Assembly (NCBI RefSeq): GCF_024346955.1
Contig: NZ_AP024883.1
Location: 372,001-436,000 of the forward strand
Direction of reading: 5' to 3'
DNA: 64,000 nucleotides
DNA from: Vibrio mangrovi
Lineage (GTDB): Bacteria; Pseudomonadota; Gammaproteobacteria; Enterobacterales; Vibrionaceae
This document shows positions 17,030-26,544 of this stretch, in pieces (positions within the stretch are counted from its first letter, which is position 1; each line of letters starts with the position of its first letter). A model generated the notes under the pieces. The model worked only from the letters and a program-made list of their open reading frames with translations. It had not been told where the DNA came from and made no database searches. Position numbers and translations under genes: made by a program.

Positions 17030-18997
17030 ATGACGATTGAGATTCTACCTGCCCGGCTGGCAAACCAGATTGCAGCCGGTGAAGTTGTTGAGAGACCGGC
17101 CTCTGTGGTGAAGGAGCTGGTTGAAAACAGTCTGGATTCCGGCGCAACCCGTATTGATATCGATATTGAGAAAGGTGGTGCAAAACTAATCCGTGTCAGA
17201 GATAACGGGCATGGGATTGAAAAGGATGAACTTACTCTGGCACTCAGCCGTCATGCAACGTCTAAAATCCATTCGCTGGATGATCTGGAAGCTATTATGA
17301 GTCTGGGGTTTCGTGGTGAGGCTCTGGCCAGTATCAGCTCGGTATCCCGTCTTTCACTAACGTCACGTCCGGCAACACAGGATGAAGCATGGCTGGCATA
17401 TAGTGAAGGCCGGGATATGGAAGTCAGATTACAACCGGTCGCCCATCCGGTCGGCACCACCGTAGAAGTTCTGGACCTGTTTTTTAACACTCCGGCCAGA
17501 AGGAAGTTTTTACGGACGGAGAAAACAGAATTTACTCATATAGAGGAAGTTCTCAAACGCATTGCACTAAGTCGTTTTGATGTCACGATTTTCCTCAAAC
17601 ATAACGGCAAAATGGTACGTCAGTATCGGGCGGCACAGACTGATATTCAGCAAGAAAAGCGTATAGCAGCCGTTTGTGGTCAGCCATTTGTCCGGCATAT
17701 GCTGAAAGTTGAGCTTGAACATCAGGGATTGGTTCTGCATGGATGGATCTCGACACCGGAAGGAGCCAGACAGCAGAGTGATCTGCAATATTGTTATGTG
17801 AATGGCCGGATGATGAAAGATAAACTGATCAATCATGCAATCCGTCAAAGCTATGAACGAAGTCTGAGCCCGGAACAGTATGCAGCTTACGTTATATATA
17901 TAGAACTGGATCCGAGGCAGGTTGATGTCAATGTTCATCCTGCCAAACATGAAGTGCGTTTTCATCAGGCTCGTCTGGTCCATGACTTTATCTATCAGGC
18001 AATCAGTAGTGCCCTTGCCGAAGGGCTGCATATTAATGAGCCTGCTGTCAGTCAGTCTGCTTTTCATCACCAGTCTGAAGGGGCTGACGCAGAACACGAA
18101 ACTCTTTCATCACAGCTGCTGGATGCGATTGATAAAACACCATCTTATCCGGGCCGGGCAATACCTGAAGGTTTCAATAATGGTGTTGTGCGGGAGAGTG
18201 CGTCATCTCGTCCCTGGCAGCAACCGAATTCAGCTCCGACGGTATCTTCATCTAGTTCCGGAAACTCAGCAAACCGGGAACGCGGAAAAGGGATATCCCG
18301 TAAAGAAGCTGAAATCTACCAGCAACTGATGAAAGTCGATCATGAGGTATCAGTTGATCAGGATGATATTCCGGACAAAGGCAATGATAGTCATGGCGAA
18401 ACAGACTCAGGCTACCGCGTGACTGATAAGGTTACTGAATTGGGCAAGGCTGTCGCGGTGATTCAGGGGAAGTATCTGTTAATGAGTTCAGGTTCATCAT
18501 GTTGTCTGGTTGCTTTGGGCCGTGCCAATCGGCTGAAAATTGAGAAGCAACTCGATGCAACCTCAGAGCCGCGACGGGGGCAGCCTCTTTTGGTGCCACT
18601 GTCTCTCAAGTTATCTGCTGAGCTTCTATCCTGCGTTACATCCTATCAGAATGTATTTTTACGGCTTGGAATTGAGCTAAAAAAACGATCGGTGGATACT
18701 TTGATGGTTATGAGTGTTCCCCAGCCACTGCGACGGCAGAATTTACAGAAATTAATTCCAGATCTGGTATCTTACGCCTCTAATTTAAATCAGAACGATC
18801 CCTCCGGAGCATTAATCAGTATGACTGGCTGGCTGGCAGATTATGCGAATACCGAACAAAGTGACTACACTTTGTCTCAGGCTATTCAGCTCATCGCTGA
18901 AGTTGAACAGCTTTGTCAGGGGCAACTACCTTTAGACGATTGTGCTTTTGTTCGGGCAGTGGATTTTTCGGCAACTATTGCAGCATTTTACTCATGA
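17030..18997 (+). CDS. mutL: DNA mismatch repair protein MutL
   Basis: MutL links MutS mismatch recognition to MutH or UvrD. The 655-residue protein has the GHKL ATPase motifs in the first 110 residues: KELVENSLDSGATRIDI, RVRDNGHGIEKDEL and LGFRGEALASISS. The VDVNVHPAKHEVRF transducer segment is also there. A low-complexity linker spans about residues 370-470, followed by the C-terminal dimer domain. The endonuclease motif DQHAxxERxxxE of MutH-less bacteria is absent, as in E. coli MutL, suggesting a MutH partner elsewhere. The TGA stop overlaps the miaA ATG. Confidence 0.97.
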   Translation: MTIEILPARLANQIAAGEVVERPASVVKELVENSLDSGATRIDIDIEKGGAKLIRVRDNGHGIEKDELTLALSRHATSKIHSLDDLEAIMSLGFRGEALASISSVSRLSLTSRPATQDEAWLAYSEGRDMEVRLQPVAHPVGTTVEVLDLFFNTPARRKFLRTEKTEFTHIEEVLKRIALSRFDVTIFLKHNGKMVRQYRAAQTDIQQEKRIAAVCGQPFVRHMLKVELEHQGLVLHGWISTPEGARQQSDLQYCYVNGRMMKDKLINHAIRQSYERSLSPEQYAAYVIYIELDPRQVDVNVHPAKHEVRFHQARLVHDFIYQAISSALAEGLHINEPAVSQSAFHHQSEGADAEHETLSSQLLDAIDKTPSYPGRAIPEGFNNGVVRESASSRPWQQPNSAPTVSSSSSGNSANRERGKGISRKEAEIYQQLMKVDHEVSVDQDDIPDKGNDSHGETDSGYRVTDKVTELGKAVAVIQGKYLLMSSGSSCCLVALGRANRLKIEKQLDATSEPRRGQPLLVPLSLKLSAELLSCVTSYQNVFLRLGIELKKRSVDTLMVMSVPQPLRRQNLQKLIPDLVSYASNLNQNDPSGALISMTGWLADYANTEQSDYTLSQAIQLIAEVEQLCQGQLPLDDCAFVRAVDFSATIAAFYS

Positions 18998-19941
18998 GCC
19001 AACAACGACCTCTTGCCTTGTTCTTAATGGGGCCAACAGCTTCAGGAAAGACAGACTTAGCAATTCGGTTATGTCAGAATTTTCCGGTTGAAATTATCAG
19101 CGTTGACTCGGCGTTGATTTACCGGGGAATGGATATTGGGACTGCCAAGCCGACAGCGGAAGAACTGGCTCAGGCTCCTCATCGTTTGATTGATATCCTG
19201 GAGCCAGAAGCGTCCTATTCAGCTGCAGATTTTCGCCGGGATGCACTTCAGCATATGCATGAAATTGTTCAGGCAGGTAAGATTCCGCTCCTGGTGGGAG
19301 GGACGATGCTGTATTTTAAAGCATTACTGGAGGGATTATCTCCATTGCCGGCGGCAGATCCTGAGATCCGGCAGCAGATTGAACAGGAAGCGTTACACCA
19401 CGGGTGGAAGTCTTTACACGATCAATTGGCGAAGATCGATCCGGATTCTGCTTTGCGGATCCACCCCAATGATCCTCAAAGATTATCCAGAGCACTGGAA
19501 GTTTACCGGATTTCTGGAAAAACTTTGACAGAGTTGACCCGAACTAAGGGAGAAGTGCTACCATTTGATGTGGTGCAGTTCGCGATTGCGCCTCAGGAAC
19601 GGGCAGAACTTCATCGGAGAATTGAAATTCGCTTTCAGAAGATGATTGCAGCCGGATTTGAAGATGAGGTCAAAGCGTTATATGCTCGTCAGGAGCTTCA
19701 TGCCGATTTACCTGCCATTCGTTGCGTCGGTTATCGGCAGATGTGGGAGTATTTGGACGGGAATTGTTCGTTTGATGAAGCGATTTATCGTGGTATTTGT
19801 GCCACTCGTCAACTAGCCAAACGTCAGATCACATGGCTTCGAAGTTGGAATGATCTGACTTGGCTGGATAGCGAGAATATTGAACAAGCGTATGAAATTA
19901 TATCGAATTCGATAGCTTCTTATAGAGTACGCTGTGTATAA
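18994..19941 (+). CDS. miaA: tRNA dimethylallyltransferase
   Basis: MiaA transfers a dimethylallyl group to A37 of tRNAs that read codons starting with U. The P-loop GPTASGKTDLAIRL is near the N-terminus, followed by SVDSALIYRGMDIGTAKPT, LVGGTMLYFKALL and the late RQLAKRQITWLRSW motif. An open frame extends upstream into mutL to 18913, but the ATG at 18994 overlapping the mutL stop gives the family start MSQQRPLALFLMGPT and length (315 residues). It is followed by hfq after 183 bases, which probably include an hfq promoter. Confidence 0.97.
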   Translation: MSQQRPLALFLMGPTASGKTDLAIRLCQNFPVEIISVDSALIYRGMDIGTAKPTAEELAQAPHRLIDILEPEASYSAADFRRDALQHMHEIVQAGKIPLLVGGTMLYFKALLEGLSPLPAADPEIRQQIEQEALHHGWKSLHDQLAKIDPDSALRIHPNDPQRLSRALEVYRISGKTLTELTRTKGEVLPFDVVQFAIAPQERAELHRRIEIRFQKMIAAGFEDEVKALYARQELHADLPAIRCVGYRQMWEYLDGNCSFDEAIYRGICATRQLAKRQITWLRSWNDLTWLDSENIEQAYEIISNSIASYRVRCV

Positions 19942-20124
19942 TATGATCGTTTTTGTGTCGTACATCCTTTATGGACATGTCACTTGAAATTTTGGCCCAG
20001 AAGCACCATAACTTCAGTGTCTCAGGATGTTACTTTATTCGTTTAGCTCGGATGCAAAGGCTGCACAAAGCTTGGTGTACCACTAGCTAAATAATTAATA
20101 CAAATAGAAAATAAGGAAAATAAA

Positions 20125-20385
20125 ATGGCTAAGGGGCAATCTTTACAAGACCCATTCTTAAATGCATTACGTCGCGAGCGTATTCCTGTATCCATTTATT
20201 TGGTTAATGGTATTAAATTGCAGGGGCAGATCGAATCGTTTGATCAGTTTGTGATTCTGTTGAAAAACACAGTGAACCAAATGGTGTACAAACACGCAAT
20301 TTCGACTGTGGTACCTGCTCGTGCGGTAAGTCATCATGGTGATCGTCCTGCTAACGAGCGTTCGTCAGATAAATCAGACGATTAA
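20125..20385 (+). CDS. hfq: RNA chaperone Hfq
   Basis: An 86-residue Sm-like protein forming a hexamer that pairs small RNAs with mRNAs. The Sm1 region (LNALRRERIPVSIYLVNGIK, LQGQIESFDQFVILLKN) and the Sm2 motif YKHAISTVVPAR are intact. The C-terminal tail (about 18 residues, SHHGDRPANERSSDKSDD) is short, as in Vibrio. A good AAGGAAA ribosome-binding site precedes the ATG. It lies upstream of hflX, the conserved order. Confidence 0.99.
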   Translation: MAKGQSLQDPFLNALRRERIPVSIYLVNGIKLQGQIESFDQFVILLKNTVNQMVYKHAISTVVPARAVSHHGDRPANERSSDKSDD

Positions 20386-20418
20386 TTATTACCAAAAGTC
20401 TTATAAGGAGTTGATAGC

Positions 20419-21708
20419 TTGTTTGACCGTTATGAAGCCGGTGAGCGAGCCGTACTTGTTCATATCAACTTCACGCAAGAAGGGGAGTGGGAGGATCTCA
20501 GCGAATGCGAAATGCTGGTGAGTTCCGCAGGAGTCACGACATTACAAGTGATCACGGGTAGTCGTCAGGCTCCGCACCCCAAATACTACGTCGGTGAGGG
20601 CAAAGCTGAGGAAATTGCACAGGCTGTGGTGCAAACCGAAGCGGATGTTGTAATTTTCAACCATGCCCTTTCTCCTGCCCAGGAACGCAATCTTGAGAGG
20701 TTGTGTCAATGTCGGGTGATTGATCGTACCGGATTGATCCTCGATATCTTTGCTCAACGAGCGCGAACCCATGAAGGGAAGTTACAGGTTGAATTGGCTC
20801 AGCTGCGTCATTTATCGACCCGTTTAGTTCGTGGCTGGACACACCTTGAACGCCAGAAAGGCGGGATTGGTCTCCGGGGGCCGGGGGAAACCCAGTTAGA
20901 AACAGACAGACGTTTATTGCGTGAAAGGATTAAAGCGATACTGCGCCGCTTAGAAAAAGTTGCCAAACAGAGGGAACAAGGGCGTAGAGCCAGAAATCGG
21001 GCTGAAGTGCCGACAATATCACTTGTCGGTTATACCAATGCCGGTAAATCTACACTGTTTAACCGGATCACCGAAGCTGGTGTATATGCCGCTGATCAGT
21101 TATTTGCAACATTAGATCCGACATTGCGGAGAATTCAGCTAGATGATGTAGGAACGGCAATTCTGGCTGATACTGTCGGATTTATTCGTCATTTACCCCA
21201 TGATCTGGTGGCTGCCTTTAAAGCAACATTGCAGGAAACTCAGGAAGCTGACATTTTGTTACATGTTGTAGATGCAAGTGATGAGCGTTTTCGTGACAAT
21301 ATACGTGCTGTCGATGATGTTCTAATCGAAATTGAAGCCAATGAAGTACCGGTTTTAGTGGTGATGAACAAGATCGACAATATGGATGGTCAGCAGCCCA
21401 GAATTGAACGAGATGATGAAGGCATCCCTCGGACCGTTTGGGTTTCTGCAATGGAAGGTCTTGGTATTGATTTGCTGTTTCAGGCGCTTACGGAGCGGCT
21501 GGCCGGTCAGATCGTACAATATCAGCTGTGTATTCCTCCCGAATATCAGGGGCGTATGCGCAGTTTGTTCTTCCAAAGCCGATCAATTTTGCAGGAATCA
21601 TATGATCAGAAAGGAAATTTATTAGTTTCGATTCGTATGCAACAGGCAGATTGGTCTAGACTAGAAAAAAGAGAACATGTAGTTTTACGTGACTTTATAG
21701 TTACTTAA
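20419..21708 (+). CDS. hflX: Ribosome-associated GTPase HflX
   Basis: A 429-residue GTPase that splits or rescues stalled ribosomes. It has an N-terminal nucleotide-binding HflX domain (YYVGEGKAEEIA) and the glycine-rich linker GGIGLRGPGETQLETDRR. The G domain has GYTNAGKSTLFN (G1), DTVGFIRHLP (G3) and NKID (G4). The start is an unusual TTG at 20419, chosen because AAGGAG (20405-20410) lies 8 bases ahead and the protein then begins MFDRYEAGERAVLVHI like its relatives. It follows hfq by 33 bases and probably shares its transcript. Confidence 0.97.
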   Translation: MFDRYEAGERAVLVHINFTQEGEWEDLSECEMLVSSAGVTTLQVITGSRQAPHPKYYVGEGKAEEIAQAVVQTEADVVIFNHALSPAQERNLERLCQCRVIDRTGLILDIFAQRARTHEGKLQVELAQLRHLSTRLVRGWTHLERQKGGIGLRGPGETQLETDRRLLRERIKAILRRLEKVAKQREQGRRARNRAEVPTISLVGYTNAGKSTLFNRITEAGVYAADQLFATLDPTLRRIQLDDVGTAILADTVGFIRHLPHDLVAAFKATLQETQEADILLHVVDASDERFRDNIRAVDDVLIEIEANEVPVLVVMNKIDNMDGQQPRIERDDEGIPRTVWVSAMEGLGIDLLFQALTERLAGQIVQYQLCIPPEYQGRMRSLFFQSRSILQESYDQKGNLLVSIRMQQADWSRLEKREHVVLRDFIVT

Positions 21709-21753
21709 AGGACTGCTACAGTATAACGTCATATCAAATGATGGAGATTACTA

Positions 21754-22941
21754 ATGGCGTGGAATGAGCCTGGTAATAACAACGGTAATAATGACCGTGA
21801 CAAAGATCCGTGGGGAAATAAAGACCATGGTGACCGTGGAGGCCGCGATCAGGGGCCGCCGGATCTGGATGAAGTCTTCAATAAACTGAGTCAGAAGATT
21901 AGCGGTAAATTTGGTAAGAAAGGGGGTGGCAGAGGCTCCTCCTTCCCCGGAGGCGGTTCCATCGGGTTTGGGATCATTGCCGTCATTGCTGTTGCGATTT
22001 GGTTTTTCTCCGGATTTTATACTATCGGTGAAGCTGAGCGTGGTGTGCTACTAAGACTGGGTAAATTTGATCATATCGTGAATCCGGGTTTGAACTGGCG
22101 TGCTCGTTTTATTGACGAAGTAGAGCCGGTCAATGTACAGGCGATTCGCTCATTACGAGCGACTGGACTGATGTTGACGAAAGATGAGAATGTGGTCACG
22201 GTAGCAATGGACATTCAGTATCGTGTTGCTGATCCGTACAAATATCTCTATCAGGTTACCAGTGCTGATGACAGCTTGCGTCAGGCGACTGATTCTGCAT
22301 TACGTGCAGTAATTGGCGATTCTTTAATGGATAGTATTCTGACCAGTGGACGTCAGCAAATTCGGGAAACAACCCAGAATACCCTGAATGATATTATTAA
22401 AAATTATGATATGGGGTTAACCATCGTGGATGTTAACTTCCAGTCAGCTCGTCCACCGGAGCAGGTAAAAGATGCATTCGATGATGCAATTGCAGCTCGT
22501 GAAGATGAAGAACGTTTTATTCGTGAAGCTGAAGCTTATAAGAATGAAGTGATTCCTAAGGCAACGGGTCGTGCTGAACGTCTGAAGAAAGAAGCTCAGG
22601 GGTATAGCGAGCGTGTGCTGAATGAAGCCTCAGGTCAGATCGCTCAGTTTGAAAAACTGCTTCCTGAATATCAGGCAGCTCCGGAAGTAACGAGAAACCG
22701 TTTGTACTTAGATACCATGCAATCCGTTTACTCTCATTCATCGAAAGTTCTGATTGATTCAAAATCCAGTGGCAACCTGCTTTATCTGCCAATTGATAAG
22801 TTATCCGGACAGGGGACGACTCAGACAAAGAGAGATTTGAAATCATCTCCTCTTTATGATCATATCGAGCTTGAGTCCCAGAAAAACACCAGTCAGGATG
22901 ATACTCAGTCACGAACCGGTTCACGGCAAGGGAGATACTAA
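21754..22941 (+). CDS. hflK: FtsH protease modulator HflK
   Basis: A 395-residue inner-membrane SPFH/prohibitin protein that with HflC forms a cage around FtsH. A Gly/Asp/Asn-rich cytoplasmic N-terminus (residues 1-70) precedes one membrane helix (about 72-93, IGFGIIAVIAVAIWFFSGFY). The SPFH domain and a helical region (AREDEERFIREAEAYKNEVI) follow. A GGAGATT ribosome-binding site precedes the ATG. The stop is 2 bases before hflC, so the two are co-translated. Confidence 0.97.
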   Translation: MAWNEPGNNNGNNDRDKDPWGNKDHGDRGGRDQGPPDLDEVFNKLSQKISGKFGKKGGGRGSSFPGGGSIGFGIIAVIAVAIWFFSGFYTIGEAERGVLLRLGKFDHIVNPGLNWRARFIDEVEPVNVQAIRSLRATGLMLTKDENVVTVAMDIQYRVADPYKYLYQVTSADDSLRQATDSALRAVIGDSLMDSILTSGRQQIRETTQNTLNDIIKNYDMGLTIVDVNFQSARPPEQVKDAFDDAIAAREDEERFIREAEAYKNEVIPKATGRAERLKKEAQGYSERVLNEASGQIAQFEKLLPEYQAAPEVTRNRLYLDTMQSVYSHSSKVLIDSKSSGNLLYLPIDKLSGQGTTQTKRDLKSSPLYDHIELESQKNTSQDDTQSRTGSRQGRY

Positions 22942-22943
22942 GA

Positions 22944-23918
22944 ATGCGTAAGTTAATAATCCCGGTATTGGTTCTTGTCCTGATTGTCTTTCTTATGTCT
23001 GTATTTGTTATCCATGAAGGAGAACGAGGTATTGTTGTCCGCTTTGGACGAGTGTTGAAAGACGGTGAAATTGCCCGTATCTATGAGCCGGGACTTCATT
23101 TCAAAATGCCTCTGTTTGATCGTGTGAAAGTCCTTGAAGCGCGAATTCAGACGATGGATGGCCGGGCTGACCGATTCGTTACGGCTGAAAAGAAAGATGT
23201 CATCATCGATTCTTATGTGAAATGGCGTATTCAGAATTTTGGTACTTACTATCTGGCGACTGGTGGTGGTAGCACTTTAACTGCTCAGGCACTGCTTGAA
23301 CGGAAAGTTACTGATGTGCTGCGTTCTGAAATTGGTTCCAGAGAGATCAAGCAGATCGTTTCTGGTCCGTTGAATGGCGATGTTTTACCGGATACTGATA
23401 CAGATGTTGTTGCGTCGGAAGCTGCGAAAGAAGCACTGAAAATCGATGGTCAGCGTGATCAGATCATGGAAGATGTATTGCTCAGTACCCGTGAAAGTGC
23501 GATGAAAGACTTAGGGGTTTATGTGGTTGATTTCCGGATGAAGAAAATCAACCTGCCGGATGAAATCAGTGAATCCATCTATAAGAGGATGAGAGCTGAA
23601 CGGGAATCCGTAGCACGTAAGCACCGTTCTCAAGGCCGTGAAAAAGCTGAGGTAATCAAAGCTCAGGCGGAACTTGAAGTTGCAACAATTTTAGCTGAAG
23701 CAGATAAAACAGCGCGTGTAACACGTGGTGAAGCCGATGCTAAGGCTGCTAAGATTTATTCGGATACATACAGCAAAGATCCAGAATTCTTTACATTCCT
23801 GCGTTCTTTAAAAGCTTATGAAGAATCCTTTAATCAGAAAAGTGATATTTTAGTGCTCGACCCGGAAAGTGAGTTTTTCCGTTATATGAAGAACTCTAAA
23901 GGCAAGAGTGTAAAATAG
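22944..23918 (+). CDS. hflC: FtsH protease modulator HflC
   Basis: A 324-residue SPFH protein, partner of HflK. A single N-terminal membrane helix (about residues 4-22, LIIPVLVLVLIVFLMSVFV) is followed by HEGERGIVVRFGRV and a prohibitin domain. A long Ala/Glu/Lys-rich helix (REKAEVIKAQAELEVATILA) comes next. The end LVLDPESEFFRYMKN is typical. It is the last gene of the hfq-hflXKC run, ended by the terminator at 23935. Confidence 0.97.
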   Translation: MRKLIIPVLVLVLIVFLMSVFVIHEGERGIVVRFGRVLKDGEIARIYEPGLHFKMPLFDRVKVLEARIQTMDGRADRFVTAEKKDVIIDSYVKWRIQNFGTYYLATGGGSTLTAQALLERKVTDVLRSEIGSREIKQIVSGPLNGDVLPDTDTDVVASEAAKEALKIDGQRDQIMEDVLLSTRESAMKDLGVYVVDFRMKKINLPDEISESIYKRMRAERESVARKHRSQGREKAEVIKAQAELEVATILAEADKTARVTRGEADAKAAKIYSDTYSKDPEFFTFLRSLKAYEESFNQKSDILVLDPESEFFRYMKNSKGKSVK

Positions 23919-23934
23919 ATTCAAAGCATAGTAT

Positions 23935-23964
23935 AAAGGCTCCATACGGAGCCTTTAGTTTTTT
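23935..23964 (+). terminator. Terminator after hflC
   Basis: A 9-bp stem, AAAGGCTCC (23935-23943) with GGAGCCTTT (23948-23956), a 4-base loop and a tail AGTTTTTT. It closes the hfq-hflXKC transcript 16 bases after the hflC stop and just before the small yjeT-like gene. Confidence 0.92.
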
Positions 23965-23979
23965 GTGGAATCAAATATT

Positions 23980-24168
23980 ATGACTCATTCAATATGGTTG
24001 GCAATCGGTTTACTGCTGATTGCTGAAGGACTTGGTCCATTGCTTGCGCCAGAAGGGTGGCGTCGCATGATTTCTCAGTTGAGTCAACAGCCGAACCATC
24101 TGTTGCGGCGTATCGGTGGATGCTTAGTTGTTGCCGGTATCGTGATTGCTTACTTCTATTTATCTTAA
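23980..24168 (+). CDS. DUF2065 (YjeT-like) small membrane protein
   Basis: About 62 residues with two hydrophobic segments, IWLAIGLLLIAEGLGPLLAP and LLRRIGGCLVVAGIVIAYFY. The GLGP and RRIGGCLVVAG pattern matches the DUF2065/YjeT family found downstream of hflC in many gamma-proteobacteria. A GTG at 23965 would add five residues; the ATG at 23980 matches the family start. It begins 15 bases after the hflC terminator, so it relies on readthrough or a promoter inside the terminator region. Function is unknown. Confidence 0.85.
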   Translation: MTHSIWLAIGLLLIAEGLGPLLAPEGWRRMISQLSQQPNHLLRRIGGCLVVAGIVIAYFYLS

Positions 24169-24226
24169 GTCGCAAGAATATCTATTATCACCACTATTTT
24201 TATTATGATTAACTATTTTTATATGA

Positions 24227-24454
24227 TTAATAGTGAGGCGGTGGTGTTTCTTGCGATTGATCGGCGATGTGTGATTCATTGAATGTTTTTAGTCTACCGG
24301 CGATGAACTTCATCTGTTCCTGCATCCGGGAAATGGCTTGCTGCTGCTGAGTAAGTGCATTGTTGAGTGCTTCAATGGTATCTTCCTGAAATGCCAACTG
24401 ACATTCCAGATCATTAATTCGGTTTTCTAGTCGTTCTACTTCTTTGCTATCCAT
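24227..24454 (-). CDS. slyX: SlyX family protein
   Basis: A 75-residue, almost wholly helical protein with heptad-like spacing (residues 5-50, RLENRINDLECQLAFQEDTI) and the C-terminal PPPHY that is the hallmark of SlyX. The function is not known. It starts 5 bases after the stop of the WD40 lipoprotein gene at 24460-25440, so the two form a leftward pair, divergent from fkpA. Confidence 0.9.
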   Translation of the reverse strand: MDSKEVERLENRINDLECQLAFQEDTIEALNNALTQQQQAISRMQEQMKFIAGRLKTFNESHIADQSQETPPPHY

Positions 24455-24459
24455 CTTAC

Positions 24460-25440
24460 TTACTCATCCAGTTCCCAGGCCTCTGCAACACCTGCAGAGT
24501 TTGCCGATATGACATGGTGTTGTTGATCAAAGGCAACATCATACACGACTGAGCGTGGGGGCGGAGATACTTTTGGAGGCTCGGTTGAAAATTCAGCTAT
24601 TTTTTTGCCACTCTGAGTATTCCAGACCGCAACATAACCAGAAGGTGTACCGGTGATGAGCTGTGCACCATCATCAAAGAACCGGGCAGTAGAAAAAATG
24701 AGCTGTCTGGCGAAACTTCGAAGATGGGAGATTTCCTGCCCTGTATGTAGATCCCAGATTCTAGCCTGATTGCCGCCGTCAGAAGTAAAGGCGTAATTTC
24801 CGTCTCTCTGTAATGCAACGCGAACGACACGCTGTTCATGTTCAAATTTTCGCAGGATCTGCCCTGATTTTGTGTCCCACAGGTAAGCCTGATAGTCATT
24901 TCCTCCGGTTAAAGCAAAACGTCCATTGGGTGATAATGCAACTGAGTTCACTTTCTCTCTATGAGCAAGGAACTCCATGCGTCTTCCGTTGACTAAGTCC
25001 ACGTAGATTGCTTTACCGTTTGATAGACCCATAAGAATTTGTTCTCCATCCTTCGAGAGATCAATATCTCTTATAAGTCCGTCAGATATGGACCACAGTC
25101 CTTTGGATTGTGCCCAGGCCAGATCCCAGACGGCAAAATTATTTTGTCCGGCGGTGACGGCATAGCGATCATTGTCTGAAACCCTGATTTGGGTTACGGA
25201 ACTCTCTTGTTGATCGAGCGGGCCGAGGCGGGCGAGGCGTTTATTTTCGGAAAGATCCCATAACTGAAGTTGATTTTTTTGTGAATAAGTCAAAGCAAAT
25301 CTTCCGTCCCGGCTCAGGCCGAAAGCGGTTGCACCTTCTGGAGTAATATCCCATTTCTGGATGGGGGATGCGGAGAAAAAGCACCCATTTAACGTCACAC
25401 TGACAATTAACAGGAATATAAGAAGGGAAAATGATCGCAT
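24460..25440 (-). CDS. WD40-repeat lipoprotein of unknown function
   Basis: A 326-residue exported protein. The first 20 residues form a lipoprotein signal ending in LNGC, with the modified Cys at 20 and Phe at +2, which predicts outer-membrane sorting. The rest is a series of about seven WD40-like blades. Each has a core such as DGRFALTYSQKNQLQLWDL, NGRFALTGGNDYQAYLWD and DGNYAFTSDGGNQARIWDL. Such a propeller is a likely protein-binding scaffold; no enzyme motif is seen. It pairs with slyX downstream and is divergent from fkpA. No symbol is known to me. Confidence 0.88.
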   Translation of the reverse strand: MRSFSLLIFLLIVSVTLNGCFFSASPIQKWDITPEGATAFGLSRDGRFALTYSQKNQLQLWDLSENKRLARLGPLDQQESSVTQIRVSDNDRYAVTAGQNNFAVWDLAWAQSKGLWSISDGLIRDIDLSKDGEQILMGLSNGKAIYVDLVNGRRMEFLAHREKVNSVALSPNGRFALTGGNDYQAYLWDTKSGQILRKFEHEQRVVRVALQRDGNYAFTSDGGNQARIWDLHTGQEISHLRSFARQLIFSTARFFDDGAQLITGTPSGYVAVWNTQSGKKIAEFSTEPPKVSPPPRSVVYDVAFDQQHHVISANSAGVAEAWELDE

Positions 25441-25578
25441 CGGCCTGAATTTCCGTTGAGAGTTAAAGACATTCGAATCACATCAAGTTATATTTGTATA
25501 ACAATGTGTTGCTCATTTACGGAAGTCAAGGAATTATGAGCAATTACAAAAGGTTTGCCCACGTATTTGGAGAATTGA

Positions 25579-26361
25579 ATGAAATCATTGTTAAAAGTGT
25601 CGTTTCTTGCTGCTGCCGTTATGCTTGCAGCTGGCTGTCAGGATGAAGCAAAGCAAGAAACTACAACTGCCGCTCAGGAAGCTGCTAAGCCAGCAGCAGT
25701 TCAGTTTAAGTCCGATGATGAGAAAGCAGCTTATGCAATCGGCGTCTCTTTTGCTAATTATCTGAACACTAGCCTTGAGAAACCAAAAGAGTATGGTATT
25801 ACTCTGGACAAAGATATTGTGTTGCAAGGGATTCAGCATGCATTTGCCAACAAATCATCGATGACTGATGAAGATGCCCGTAAAGCACTGGAAGACTTTG
25901 ACAAACGGCTGAATACACTGGCAACAGAAAAGTCAAAAGAAAAAGCAGCAGCGACCAAAAAAGCTGGTGACGATTTCCGGGCTGAATTTGAGAAGCAGGA
26001 TGGAGTGAAGAAAACTAAGTCAGGTCTGCTATATCAGGTGATGACTGAAGGTAAAGGCGAATCGCCAAAAGCAACTGATACAGTTCAGGTTCACTATAAA
26101 GGAACCCTGATCGACGGAACCAAGTTTGATAGCTCTTATGATCGTGGAGAGCCTGCGACTTTCCCTCTTGATCGTGTGATTTCCGGTTGGACTGAAGGTG
26201 TTCAACTGATGAAAGTTGGAGCGAAATACAAGTTTGTGATTCCGCCCGAACTGGCTTACGGTGACCGAGATACACCTTCGATTCCTGCTGATTCAACTTT
26301 AGTGTTTGAGGTTGAGTTGCTGAAGGTTGAAAAAGCCGCGGCAAAGAAAGCGTCTAAATAA
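25579..26361 (+). CDS. fkpA: FKBP-type peptidyl-prolyl isomerase, FkpA/Mip-like lipoprotein
   Basis: A 260-residue periplasmic folding factor. The signal ends in a lipobox, LAAGC (Cys20). An N-terminal helical dimerisation region (about 45-145) carries DEKAAYAIGVSFANYLN. The C-terminal FKBP domain (about 150-252) carries VQVHYKGTLIDGTKFDSSYD, VISGWTEGVQLMKVGAKYKF, IPPELAYGD and LVFEVELLKVE, so the active site is intact. E. coli FkpA is soluble, whereas this one looks membrane-anchored. A terminator follows at 26403. The neighbours slyX and the tus genes are as in other gamma-proteobacteria. Confidence 0.93.
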   Translation: MKSLLKVSFLAAAVMLAAGCQDEAKQETTTAAQEAAKPAAVQFKSDDEKAAYAIGVSFANYLNTSLEKPKEYGITLDKDIVLQGIQHAFANKSSMTDEDARKALEDFDKRLNTLATEKSKEKAAATKKAGDDFRAEFEKQDGVKKTKSGLLYQVMTEGKGESPKATDTVQVHYKGTLIDGTKFDSSYDRGEPATFPLDRVISGWTEGVQLMKVGAKYKFVIPPELAYGDRDTPSIPADSTLVFEVELLKVEKAAAKKASK

Positions 26362-26402
26362 GAAACGGCAATTGTGAAATAGCTGTTTACATGCATAAAG
26401 AG

Positions 26403-26427
26403 AAGGCCTGATTTATCAGGCCTTTTT
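26403..26427 (+). terminator. Terminator after fkpA
   Basis: AGGCCTGA (26404-26411) pairs with TCAGGCCT (26416-26423) around a TTTA loop, and a short T run follows. It is 42 bases after the fkpA stop. Confidence 0.88.
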
Positions 26428-26544
26428 ACATTCTGTGAGATAAATTTGTTTTAAATCAGATGTTGATACGATAGCTTAGCGATAGTTTAAAATTTTCTGA
26501 TAAACTTACATTAATTTGTTGATATTTTCGAAGGCTGGATCAAA

